DNA of 44,151 nucleotides from RUG100 sp034927505 (GTDB lineage Bacteria; Bacillota; Clostridia; Peptostreptococcales; Anaerovoracaceae), in assembly GCA_034927505.1 (NCBI GenBank), contig JAYFPY010000023.1:1-44151 (forward strand), read 5' to 3'. The notes beneath the pieces are model-generated. The model did not search any database. It saw only the letters and a program-made list of their open reading frames with translations, and was not told the DNA's origin. Below are positions 1-6,662 of the stretch, piece by piece. Each line of letters begins with the position of its first letter. The stretch's first letter is position 1. Made by a program: the position numbers and the translations under genes.

Positions 1-2
1 TG

Positions 3-980
3 TACGATAACGTTTTGCAGATGACCGATGGAAAAGGCCTGCAGAGTTTCATAAGGGACGATGAAGGACTGCTGTTTGGGATGGAAAGTGCAGGCAAGAA
101 TCGTGAGACAGCCGGCAGCATCTTCCTGCAGGATGAACTGGGGACGACCGTCAGAAACATGGATCCGGCAGGCGGAGTTAAAGATGTATTCGCATACGAT
201 GAGTTCGGCAACGACATCCCGGGAGTAAAAAATCGAGTGGGCAGCGTGGTGCCATTTGGATTCACCGGATACATGAAGGACGGAGTGACCGATATGTACT
301 TTGCTCAGGCCAGAGAATATATGGCGGGAGCAGGGAGGTTTGCATCCAAAGATACGGATGGGTTCTTAGAAATAGAAAATGTGAAGAGTATAAATCAGTA
401 TGCTTACTGTGATATGGATCCGATAGACTTTGTGGATCCCAGTGGATTTGCGAAAGTGACAGTGAATGTACCGACCCCCGGAGAATACTTTGGAAAACCC
501 GAAAATCAAAAGGAATTGTTGATAGGAGGATCGGATATTGCCAATCAAGGCATAGGCAAATATAGAATAAACAAGGCTCAAAAGATGCCGAAGTATAGGA
601 TCGTAAAAGAATTCGACGGACATAATGCAGTGCCCAATGAAGCGAGGATAAAGGGGATCAATAGGGCGACAGGGACTATGGGAACTGTAGGTAAAGTTGT
701 TAAAGTGGGCGGATATGCTACTGCAGCGATAGATGTGGGAGCCGGTGTATATACGAATTATACCAATGGGTCTTCTACAAGAAAAATCATTGGCGATGCA
801 GCTGTTGACACCGGTTTTAATCTTGCTGCAATTGGCGCAGGTGCATTGCTTGGATCGGCATTTGGACCTGTAGGGACAGTAGTGGGAGCAGTAGGAGTAG
901 GTATATTAGGGAATTATATAAAAATAGATGGTGTTCCATTAACAGATTGGCTAAAGAAAAAAGTAACAAGTCTTGAATAA
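3..980 (+). CDS. RHS-repeat polymorphic toxin, C-terminal part (5' end outside window)
   Basis: The frame is open to the left edge, so only the end of a larger gene is visible. The first ~145 residues are the RHS-associated core: the 'DELGTTVRNMD', 'YDEFGNDIPG', 'GFTGYMKDGVTDMYFAQARE' and 'NQYAYCDMDPIDFVDPSG' blocks match the conserved core that closes an RHS shell. Everything after the DPSG hallmark (about base 447) is the variable tip, which in this family is the toxin. The tip is ~178 residues and ends in a glycine-rich hydrophobic stretch (AAIGAGALLGSAFGPVGTVV, then GAVGVGILG), a glycine-zipper pattern expected of membrane-inserting toxins. It closes with KIDGVPLTDWLKKKVTSLE. The stop codon abuts the ribosome site of the membrane-protein gene behind it, the usual toxin-immunity order. 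RHS identity is firm; pore formation is inferred. Confidence 0.88.
   Translation, partial: YDNVLQMTDGKGLQSFIRDDEGLLFGMESAGKNRETAGSIFLQDELGTTVRNMDPAGGVKDVFAYDEFGNDIPGVKNRVGSVVPFGFTGYMKDGVTDMYFAQAREYMAGAGRFASKDTDGFLEIENVKSINQYAYCDMDPIDFVDPSGFAKVTVNVPTPGEYFGKPENQKELLIGGSDIANQGIGKYRINKAQKMPKYRIVKEFDGHNAVPNEARIKGINRATGTMGTVGKVVKVGGYATAAIDVGAGVYTNYTNGSSTRKIIGDAAVDTGFNLAAIGAGALLGSAFGPVGTVVGAVGVGILGNYIKIDGVPLTDWLKKKVTSLE
796..845 (+). repeat. 50-bp perfect direct repeat, copy 1 (inside the RHS tip)
   Basis: This stretch in the active tip is identical base for base to 3376-3425 in orphan tail C. Similarity continues more loosely on both sides (about 765-860 against 3345-3440). It encodes the start of the glycine-rich segment (AVDTGFNLAAIGAGA). 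A long perfect match between an expressed tip and a silent tip is a natural substrate for homologous recombination. Confidence 0.9.
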
Positions 981-990
981 GGTGAATAGA

Positions 991-1665
991 ATGGATATTA
1001 ACAAATTGAAGGCCTTTATTGGTGAAAAGAAGAAAAAAAAGTATAATTTAAGCCTAACGGTTGGAGTGACTTTAATTTTTGGAGGGTTAATAAATATTAT
1101 TGGATATGCAAATAAAATACATATGTTGATACCGAATGCATTTTTAATCGGTGCGTTTGTATTATACATTGCCATTTACTGCATATATGAAAAGAAACGA
1201 AAACGCAAACCTGGCATAGTATTCTTGTGTGTGGCACTACAACGGCTTAGCGTTCTTATTACTATCATCACCACTTATTCATTCTGTATATTTAATATAT
1301 ATATTGATAGTAAAGAATCGTCAATAATTTTGGTAATAATTGTGATAAGTGTGTACGTTGCGACAAGTATAGTATCTATTGCTGTGGTAAACAGAGAACT
1401 TGGCAGTAAGAACAGTACCGGTAATAAATTAAAAAAAACTATAGTTGAATTTACTCCGGCAGGAGGAGGGGTATTGGGGTTTATTGTATATAAACTATTG
1501 CCGAATGATTTAAGCACAACACAATTGTATGAAGTAATGGCAATTGCATTATCTCTGCTTGGAACGGTAGCTCTTCCAATGATTGTAGAAGATATTATGA
1601 AGTACTATTACACGAAGAAGTATGAAGTAGAGGAGTCAGTTCAACTAGAAAATGAGGAATATTAA
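991..1665 (+). CDS. Imm1: multi-pass membrane protein, probable immunity to the RHS tip
   Basis: A 224-residue protein with about five clear hydrophobic helices (near residues 18-39, 44-66, 76-101, 110-133 and 180-198) and a weaker one near 160-170. I chose the ATG at 991 because AAGGTGA lies six bases upstream; an upstream TTG at 973 would overlap the RHS gene. It belongs to a family with Imm2, Imm3 and Imm4: an N-terminal 'KLKAFIG'-type motif and a C-terminal 'YYYTKKY' motif recur in all four. It lies directly after the toxin stop codon, so immunity is the simplest role. An integral membrane immunity protein fits a membrane-active toxin. I do not recognise a named Pfam family; TsaI-like (DUF443) immunity proteins of Staphylococcus are similar in size and arrangement. 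Confidence 0.75.
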   Translation: MDINKLKAFIGEKKKKKYNLSLTVGVTLIFGGLINIIGYANKIHMLIPNAFLIGAFVLYIAIYCIYEKKRKRKPGIVFLCVALQRLSVLITIITTYSFCIFNIYIDSKESSIILVIIVISVYVATSIVSIAVVNRELGSKNSTGNKLKKTIVEFTPAGGGVLGFIVYKLLPNDLSTTQLYEVMAIALSLLGTVALPMIVEDIMKYYYTKKYEVEESVQLENEEY

Positions 1666-1667
1666 AA

Positions 1668-2291
1668 ATGACTAGTGAAAATTTAAAAAACTTTATAGGA
1701 TATAAAGAGGTGATTTTGCATGAAAACAAATCAGTTGTATTATATGTAACCATGACAATTATGATTTTAACAGCTGGCACTTTATGGAATCTGAACAAAG
1801 GGGGATTAGCAATATGTGGAATAGTAATTGCCTTACTGGGATTCAGTATAATACGATACAAATCGAGACTCAAAAACAGTAAAGAAGAAATCTATCTATA
1901 CAATGGACTGGGGCCTGTAACGATGGGCTTGGCTGTAATCAATGTTACTTTTCGTATAATGAATTCTAACAACCACGTTCCATTTTGGAAGTATATTATT
2001 ATCATTTTCTTACTAATAGGCATAAGTATGGTAGTAGTATTTTTGATAACCAAAAGTCGAATAGAGAAGGGAGAGTACTATAAATATAAAAAAGAAATAG
2101 GTAAAAAACATGTGCTTTTGATTGCGGTGCTTTCAGTAGGGTTAGTGAGCATTATAAAACTGTTGAATAATTGGATGGAAATCTTATCATATTTACTTGT
2201 TGTATGTATACTAAGTATTTATGCATTGTCTGTACCTATGTTTATGAGATATTACTATATAAAAAAGTATAATTTGCAAACAGCTATCTGA
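1668..2291 (+). CDS. Imm2: second membrane immunity-like protein without its own toxin tail
   Basis: A 207-residue protein with about six hydrophobic helices (roughly 22-40, 44-63, 80-97, 107-128, 147-165, 170-190). It shares the family's N-terminal 'NLKNFIGYKE' and C-terminal 'MRYYYIKKYNL' motifs. It starts two bases after the Imm1 stop codon, so the two are probably translationally coupled. Its closest relative here is Imm3: both carry an 'NW(M/I)EIL(S/T)Y' segment before the last helix, which Imm1 and Imm4 lack. No tip fragment lies upstream, so it looks like an orphan immunity gene kept after loss of its partner. Function is inferred from context. Confidence 0.7.
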   Translation: MTSENLKNFIGYKEVILHENKSVVLYVTMTIMILTAGTLWNLNKGGLAICGIVIALLGFSIIRYKSRLKNSKEEIYLYNGLGPVTMGLAVINVTFRIMNSNNHVPFWKYIIIIFLLIGISMVVVFLITKSRIEKGEYYKYKKEIGKKHVLLIAVLSVGLVSIIKLLNNWMEILSYLLVVCILSIYALSVPMFMRYYYIKKYNLQTAI

Positions 2292-2340
2292 ATCAGCTCA
2301 AAAAAAGAAGAATTGTTCGAATAAGTGGGAGGGGAAACTG

Positions 2341-2679
2341 TATAAGGCCGGCAAAATCGGTGGAAAGGCAGCCGGCCCAGCAATCATAGCTATTGATGTT
2401 GGTGCGGGTGTATATGAGAATCGGGCGGCAGGGACATCGACTCGAAAGACAGTAGCAGATGCAGGCGTGGATGCGGCTTTTGCAGGTGGATGTTTGGCGG
2501 CTTCTGCAGGTGCAGGAGCAATAATGGGTGTTTGGCTTGGTCCTGTAGGACTAGTTGTTGGGGGAATTGTTGGAGCTGCCGCATATGCTTTTGCGACTGA
2601 TGGAGGAATTAAATACAAAGGTAAATCGATAAAAGATAATTCAAAAGAATATGTATCAAGAGCATTCAGCATAGGATAA
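2341..2679 (+). pseudogene. Orphan toxin tail B (start-less RHS tip fragment)
   Basis: The reading frame is open from inside the end of Imm2 to the TAA at 2677-2679, but it has no credible start or ribosome site at its 5' end. From about 2341 the translation aligns with the active RHS tip: 'AIDVGAGVYENRAAGTSTRK' here against 'AIDVGAGVYTNYTNGSSTRK' there, then a glycine-rich hydrophobic run (GLVVGGIVGAAAYAF). The final ~20 residues (KYKGKSIKDNSKEYVSRAF) differ fully from the active tip. This is what a silent replacement tip looks like. A GTG at 2467 could give 70 residues but has no ribosome site. The stop codon touches the Imm3 ribosome site. Confidence 0.75.
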
Positions 2680-2689
2680 GGAGGGGAAC

Positions 2690-3334
2690 GTGGATATAAA
2701 AGAAATAGAAGAATTTATTAGGTACGACACTTCAATAATGCATAATAATAAACATATAGTGGGTTATTTTGTTGGATTGATATTACTTTCGGCAGGTGGA
2801 TTGATTTTCTATTGCTATACGCCAATCATAGTGTTATCAGTACTTTCTTTTGCATTGGCAGTAATTAGTACGATAATATATAAAATCAAAATCAAAAAAG
2901 ATAAGAAAATAATACTATTTTATAATAGCATGTTTGCTATTACGTTTATTGTTCCTATTTTTAATATGTGTTTAAGAATGGTTGTTCAAGAGCAGTTTAT
3001 GACAATATTTGTATATATATTATCTTTTACATTACTCATGATTATATCGATATTAATTACAATTGAAATAACAAAAAAAAGAATATTCGCTGGTAAATAT
3101 TATAAAGAAGAAAAAAAAGAAACCAGTGTTAAGACCTGGGGGATAGCATGCATATGTTATGTAGGGGTAACTCTAATCGTCCGGGCCATGTCGAACTGGA
3201 TTGAGATACTGACATATACTATGATGATATGCTGTACTATACTATGTATCTTGAGCACATTAATGCTTATGAGATATTACTACGCAAAAAAGTACAAACT
3301 AGATGAGTATGTAAGAATAAAATATAGAGAATAA
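2690..3334 (+). CDS. Imm3: membrane immunity-like protein paired with tail B
   Basis: A 214-residue member of the same membrane family, with about six hydrophobic helices, an N-terminal 'EIEEFIRYD' and a C-terminal 'LMRYYYAKKYKLDEYV'. The start is GTG, chosen because AAGGAGGGG ends a few bases upstream and overlaps the stop codon of tail B. The gene is very AT-rich. It is most similar to Imm2 in the last third. Because it follows tail B with the same stop/ribosome-site junction that joins the RHS gene to Imm1, it is probably the immunity gene that moves with tail B. Confidence 0.7.
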   Translation: MDIKEIEEFIRYDTSIMHNNKHIVGYFVGLILLSAGGLIFYCYTPIIVLSVLSFALAVISTIIYKIKIKKDKKIILFYNSMFAITFIVPIFNMCLRMVVQEQFMTIFVYILSFTLLMIISILITIEITKKRIFAGKYYKEEKKETSVKTWGIACICYVGVTLIVRAMSNWIEILTYTMMICCTILCILSTLMLMRYYYAKKYKLDEYVRIKYRE

Positions 3335-3338
3335 GAGT

Positions 3339-3572
3339 TGCTCAAATGGGTCTTATACAAGAAAAACCATTGGAAATGCAGCTGTTGACACCGGTTTTAA
3401 TCTTGCTGCAATTGGCGCAGGTGCACTTGCTGGATTTGCAATAGGTGGTCCGATTGGAGCAGTTGCAGGTTTAGTTGGAGGCGCATTAATAACGGGCATT
3501 GGCGATAATGTAAAAATTGATGGGGTGCCACTTAAAGAGTGGTTGAAGGCGAAAGTGAAAAGTCTAATTTGA
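3339..3572 (+). pseudogene. Orphan toxin tail C (start-less RHS tip fragment)
   Basis: It begins within five bases of the Imm3 stop and reads open to TGA 3570-3572, without a start codon. The protein matches the active tip from 'NGSYTRKTIGNAAVDTGFNL' onward, includes the 50-bp DNA repeat, and ends KIDGVPLKEWLKAKVKSLI, against KIDGVPLTDWLKKKVTSLE in the active gene. Of the three tails this is the closest to the active tip. The TGA stop is part of GAGGTGA, the ribosome site of Imm4. Confidence 0.8.
3376..3425 (+). repeat. 50-bp perfect direct repeat, copy 2 (inside orphan tail C)
   Basis: Identical to 796-845 in the expressed RHS tip. Synonymous sites also match, unlike the flanking sequence, which suggests recent exchange or recent duplication rather than protein-level conservation alone. 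Confidence 0.9.
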
Positions 3573-3581
3573 GGTGAGTAT

Positions 3582-4241
3582 ATGACGATAGAAAACATTA
3601 TAGAATTTATAAAGTATAAAGAAGGAGAGCGTCCAAAACTTCTTGTGTGGATAGTATTTGCTATTGCATTATTAGCGTTTATGAATTCTATAGGATATCT
3701 GATAAAAATACATATGCTTGCAATTAATATAGCAGCAGCAATAGCTATTATTATATATAGCATAAGTACAATTATTGTTTATAAAAAAAATGAGAGAAGC
3801 GAATTTTTGCTTTCAATTGCCAGTCAGCGTACTAGTACAATATTGCTTATAGGCATATTGAGTTGTTGGTTTGTTTTAGCATTGGTTGCCAGCGGCGAAA
3901 AAATCAATTTGAAATATCTTTGGTATGTTTTGATTATATATATTGCAGCCGGTTTGATTTCGGGGTTTTCAATAAGGCGAAGGATTGAGCAAGGACAATA
4001 CAATGGACAAACCTGGAGAGACAAACTTATGGGGATCGGCCCAAGTATTGCCGGCTTTGGCGGAATCATTGTATATAAAGTGATATTTCCTGTGTGGTCG
4101 CACAGGACCCAATTATATGTGATGGAAGTGATGATTTTCTGTGTTTTTGCAATAACTATTCCAATGATAGTAGAGGATTATATGAGATATTACTATGCAA
4201 AGAAATACAAACTTGACGAATTTGTAAGAATCAAAGAGTAA
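3582..4241 (+). CDS. Imm4: membrane immunity-like protein paired with tail C
   Basis: A 219-residue multi-pass membrane protein starting ATG, with GAGGTGA just upstream. It has the family N-terminal 'NIIEFIKYKEGE' and ends 'MIVEDYMRYYYAKKYKLDEF'. It is closest to Imm1: both have an 'IVYK' segment, a 'TQLY' motif and 'PMIVEDxM(K/R)YYY' near the end. The tails in front of Imm1 and Imm4 are also the closest pair, so toxin and immunity subtypes travel together. Role in immunity is inferred. Confidence 0.7.
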   Translation: MTIENIIEFIKYKEGERPKLLVWIVFAIALLAFMNSIGYLIKIHMLAINIAAAIAIIIYSISTIIVYKKNERSEFLLSIASQRTSTILLIGILSCWFVLALVASGEKINLKYLWYVLIIYIAAGLISGFSIRRRIEQGQYNGQTWRDKLMGIGPSIAGFGGIIVYKVIFPVWSHRTQLYVMEVMIFCVFAITIPMIVEDYMRYYYAKKYKLDEFVRIKE

Positions 4242-4262
4242 AGTATAGAAGATAAGAATTGT

Positions 4263-4317
4263 TGTGTTATAGAAAGCCGTGCAGCTTCATAATCTATGAA
4301 GTGACACATGCAACACA
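4263..4317. repeat. Nested inverted repeats at the Imm4 / tail D junction
   Basis: CTTCATA (4285-4291) and TATGAAG (4295-4301) form a perfect seven-base stem with a three-base loop. Around it TGTGTT (4263-4268) is complementary to AACACA (4312-4317). No T-run follows, so it is not an obvious terminator. It sits exactly where tail D begins and could be a relic of a cassette boundary. Confidence 0.5.
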
Positions 4318-4527
4318 GTAGATACTGCATTTAATTTTGGAAGTATAGCAGCAAGTGCAGCGGCTGGAGCTGCAGTTGGCTCTGTGGTTCCAATAGGAGG
4401 AACAATAGTAGGAGGTATAACTGGTGTTATTTTTGGACTTGTGCTTTCATATTGCACAGACGGCGCAAAGATAAATGGAATGACTGTTAGAGAAAGAGTT
4501 AAAGAGGGCGTGTATAGCCTCGATTAA
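4300..4527 (+). pseudogene. Orphan toxin tail D (start-less, shorter RHS tip fragment)
   Basis: Open from just after an in-frame stop at 4297-4299 to TAA 4525-4527, with no start codon near the beginning. The translation begins at the conserved tip position (TVDTAFNFGSIAASAAAGAA), continues through a glycine-zipper run (GGTIVGGITGVIFG) and ends KINGMTVRERVKEGVYSLD, comparable in place to KIDGVPLTDWLKKKV in the active tip. It is the most diverged of the tails in sequence and is followed by a membrane gene of another type. Confidence 0.7.
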
Positions 4528-4544
4528 CAACAGGAGGGATAAAC

Positions 4545-5045
4545 ATGAAATATATAAAAACTATGACTATTGGATTCCTTATTGGAGGGACAACAATAGG
4601 AATTCTATATTGGGCACTATCATTGGGAAGTTGGAAGTTTGGAGCATTGTATGGGTTGATCGGAGGATGTTTATTTGGGATTGGTTTTCCAATAATCCAG
4701 TTCATAGGAGAAAAGTGGGCAAGTAAAAAGTTGGCGCAAATGGATTACTCTGGGAAATTGATAATGGGAGGAGGCGCAAATCACTGGATAGGCAAGGAAT
4801 CTGTCGGAGGGATGATGTGTCTCACAGATACAGCATTGATATATAAGTCGCACCAGATAAATATACAAAATCATGAAATGACAATAAATTTATCTGATAT
4901 AAAGGAAAGTCGCAGCAGACATACTATCAATGGATTGTTAGTTATAATGAAGAATGGTGCCGAAGAAAAATTTGTCGTAAATAATAAAAAGAAATGGGCA
5001 AAAGCAATCAACAAAGCCCTGGAGGAAAGAGAAACAAAGGAGTGA
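4545..5045 (+). CDS. Two-helix membrane protein with a PH/GRAM-like domain, possible immunity to tail D
   Basis: A 166-residue protein starting ATG behind CAGGAGGGA. Residues ~8-26 and ~31-54 are hydrophobic and glycine-rich. The rest is soluble, and the run 'MCLTDTALIYKSHQ' followed by a short beta-rich region and a final basic helix (KKWAKAINKAL) resembles a small bacterial PH/GRAM fold. It is unrelated to Imm1-Imm4 at the level I can see, yet occupies the same place behind a toxin tail. Immunity to tail D is the best contextual guess; a role with the neighbouring secretion genes is the alternative. Confidence 0.6.
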   Translation: MKYIKTMTIGFLIGGTTIGILYWALSLGSWKFGALYGLIGGCLFGIGFPIIQFIGEKWASKKLAQMDYSGKLIMGGGANHWIGKESVGGMMCLTDTALIYKSHQINIQNHEMTINLSDIKESRSRHTINGLLVIMKNGAEEKFVVNNKKKWAKAINKALEERETKE

Positions 5046-5049
5046 ACTA

Positions 5050-5511
5050 GTGGAAAACCAGAATCAGGAACAGAATCAAAATCGACTTACAAAGGAGCAG
5101 TATATGATATTTGCATCAGGACGGAGAGGGAATGATGTACCTGAAAGGCTCGTGACTGAACCGATGAAAAGCGGCATGAGATTCAATATTTTTGCAGCTC
5201 TTTTTGGAGTGTACTACTATGCATATCGAAGAATGTATTTGGAAGCAGTATGGCTTTTGATCGTCTGTATACTTTTGGTTTTGATCCCATATGTAGGTGG
5301 ATGGCTGCCGGTATTGCTCTTTGGATTTGCTTTCTATCCATTATACAGAAAAAGGGCAGAGAAGCTTGCTGATGATGCAGCAAGCTGCAATCAAGATATA
5401 AATACTTGCCTGCGCGAAAAGGGAGGAGCTTCCGCCGCCGCTCTTCTTATTGCTTTTGGTATCACTGCGGTGGTAGTAACGTTGATTGTTTTTATTGACA
5501 TATATCGATAG
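5050..5511 (+). CDS. DUF2628-like membrane protein
   Basis: A 153-residue protein beginning GTG four bases after the previous stop, with AAGGAG just upstream. The N-terminus is hydrophilic and Gln/Asn-rich. A 'FNIFAALFGVYYYAYRRMY' segment then leads into hydrophobic helices; this Phe-Asn start, Gly-Val-Tyr-Tyr turn and Arg-Met-Tyr is the pattern I associate with DUF2628. A last helix spans ~129-150. DUF2628 proteins have no settled role. The gene lies 20 bases before essB, in what is probably one transcript, so an accessory role in secretion or in the toxin locus is possible. Confidence 0.6.
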   Translation: MENQNQEQNQNRLTKEQYMIFASGRRGNDVPERLVTEPMKSGMRFNIFAALFGVYYYAYRRMYLEAVWLLIVCILLVLIPYVGGWLPVLLFGFAFYPLYRKRAEKLADDAASCNQDINTCLREKGGASAAALLIAFGITAVVVTLIVFIDIYR

Positions 5512-5531
5512 TAATAGGAAGGAAATAAAAA

Positions 5532-6647
5532 ATGGAAAAAAAGATAACACACAGGATCAGTGAATACGGGTGCAGCGGCAACAGGCTGAGGGTGCTGGCG
5601 TATGAGAACAAATATTTTTTGCCGTGCAGTATGGAGTTCGGAGATGAAGAGGTGACGGTCACCTTCGAAGAAGAGGGCGTGACGCCGTGGGCCGAGAGTG
5701 GGGATATGACCGGGGAAGAAAAACTGCGGCTGCTGTGCAATGCGGAGGACATGGAGGGGGCTGCCGAGGAATTTGCTTTTTCTATGGCGCCGGAGAATCT
5801 GTTTTTCGACATGAACAAAGTGGTGAGAGCAGAAGACAGATTCATAAAAAACGAGGCCCATGCCATGGATGACAGAGAATTCCTGCTTCAGTACAAGGCT
5901 CTTGTCGGATGTACGCTGAACAGCGAATACTCTTTTGAAGATTATTACAGAGGCGGCATGGATCTGATGGGGAAAAAGAAGCTGACGGCCAAAGTCGCCG
6001 AGGCAGAGACTGCAAAGGAAATCAAAAGCATACTGCTGGAAGAATACAAAAAGAAAGTGGAAACGCGGGAGAAAACAACAACGACGGTGGACAAGAAAAA
6101 GAACAAGAGGCTGAAGAGAGGCGCAGTCATACTTCTTGCTGCAGTAATAGCGCTGGCGGTAGTGACCGTATATCTCCTTGCTTTCAACATACCGGAGAAA
6201 AACCGTATACTGGCAGCCGACAATGCTTTCCTGGCGCAGAAATACGATCAGGTCATAGAAAAGATGAACGATGTAGCTGTCGGTAAAATGTCCAACGAAA
6301 ACAAATATATTCTGGGATACAGTTATATCGTTTCAGCAAACCTCACTGATGAGCAGAAGGAAAATGCAAAGGCGGGGATATCGGTCTCTTCCAGTGAAGA
6401 CACTCTGAATTACTGGGTGTACCTGGGTCGGGCGGATTACAGCAATGCCATCGACTGTGCAAACAGACTGAACAGCGACCAGCTGCTGGCTTATGCCCTG
6501 ATGAATCAGGCGGAGTACGTCAAGAACGATTCAGGCATGAGCAGATCGGCAAGAGAAGAGAAAATCGCAGAAATACAGGCGCAGCTGGATGAACTGAAAG
6601 TCACGTTGAACCAGACTACTGATACAACAGATACAACAAAGAAATAA
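5532..6647 (+). CDS. essB: Type VII secretion protein EssB (YukC family)
   Basis: A 371-residue protein matching EssB/YukC in layout. A cytoplasmic pseudokinase-like domain of ~190 residues is followed by a basic stretch and a single transmembrane helix near 197-218 (AVILLAAVIALAVVTVYLLA). An alpha-helical extracytoplasmic region follows (from NIPEKNRILAADNAFLAQK), ending in a low-complexity Thr/Asp tail. EssB is a core membrane component of the type VIIb machine in Bacillota and works with EssC. It starts ATG after AGGAAGGA and ends 15 bases before essC, so the two are co-transcribed. Family calls rest on architecture and known motifs. Confidence 0.85.
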   Translation: MEKKITHRISEYGCSGNRLRVLAYENKYFLPCSMEFGDEEVTVTFEEEGVTPWAESGDMTGEEKLRLLCNAEDMEGAAEEFAFSMAPENLFFDMNKVVRAEDRFIKNEAHAMDDREFLLQYKALVGCTLNSEYSFEDYYRGGMDLMGKKKLTAKVAEAETAKEIKSILLEEYKKKVETREKTTTTVDKKKNKRLKRGAVILLAAVIALAVVTVYLLAFNIPEKNRILAADNAFLAQKYDQVIEKMNDVAVGKMSNENKYILGYSYIVSANLTDEQKENAKAGISVSSSEDTLNYWVYLGRADYSNAIDCANRLNSDQLLAYALMNQAEYVKNDSGMSRSAREEKIAEIQAQLDELKVTLNQTTDTTDTTKK

Positions 6648-6662
6648 ACAGCAGGAGAAAAA

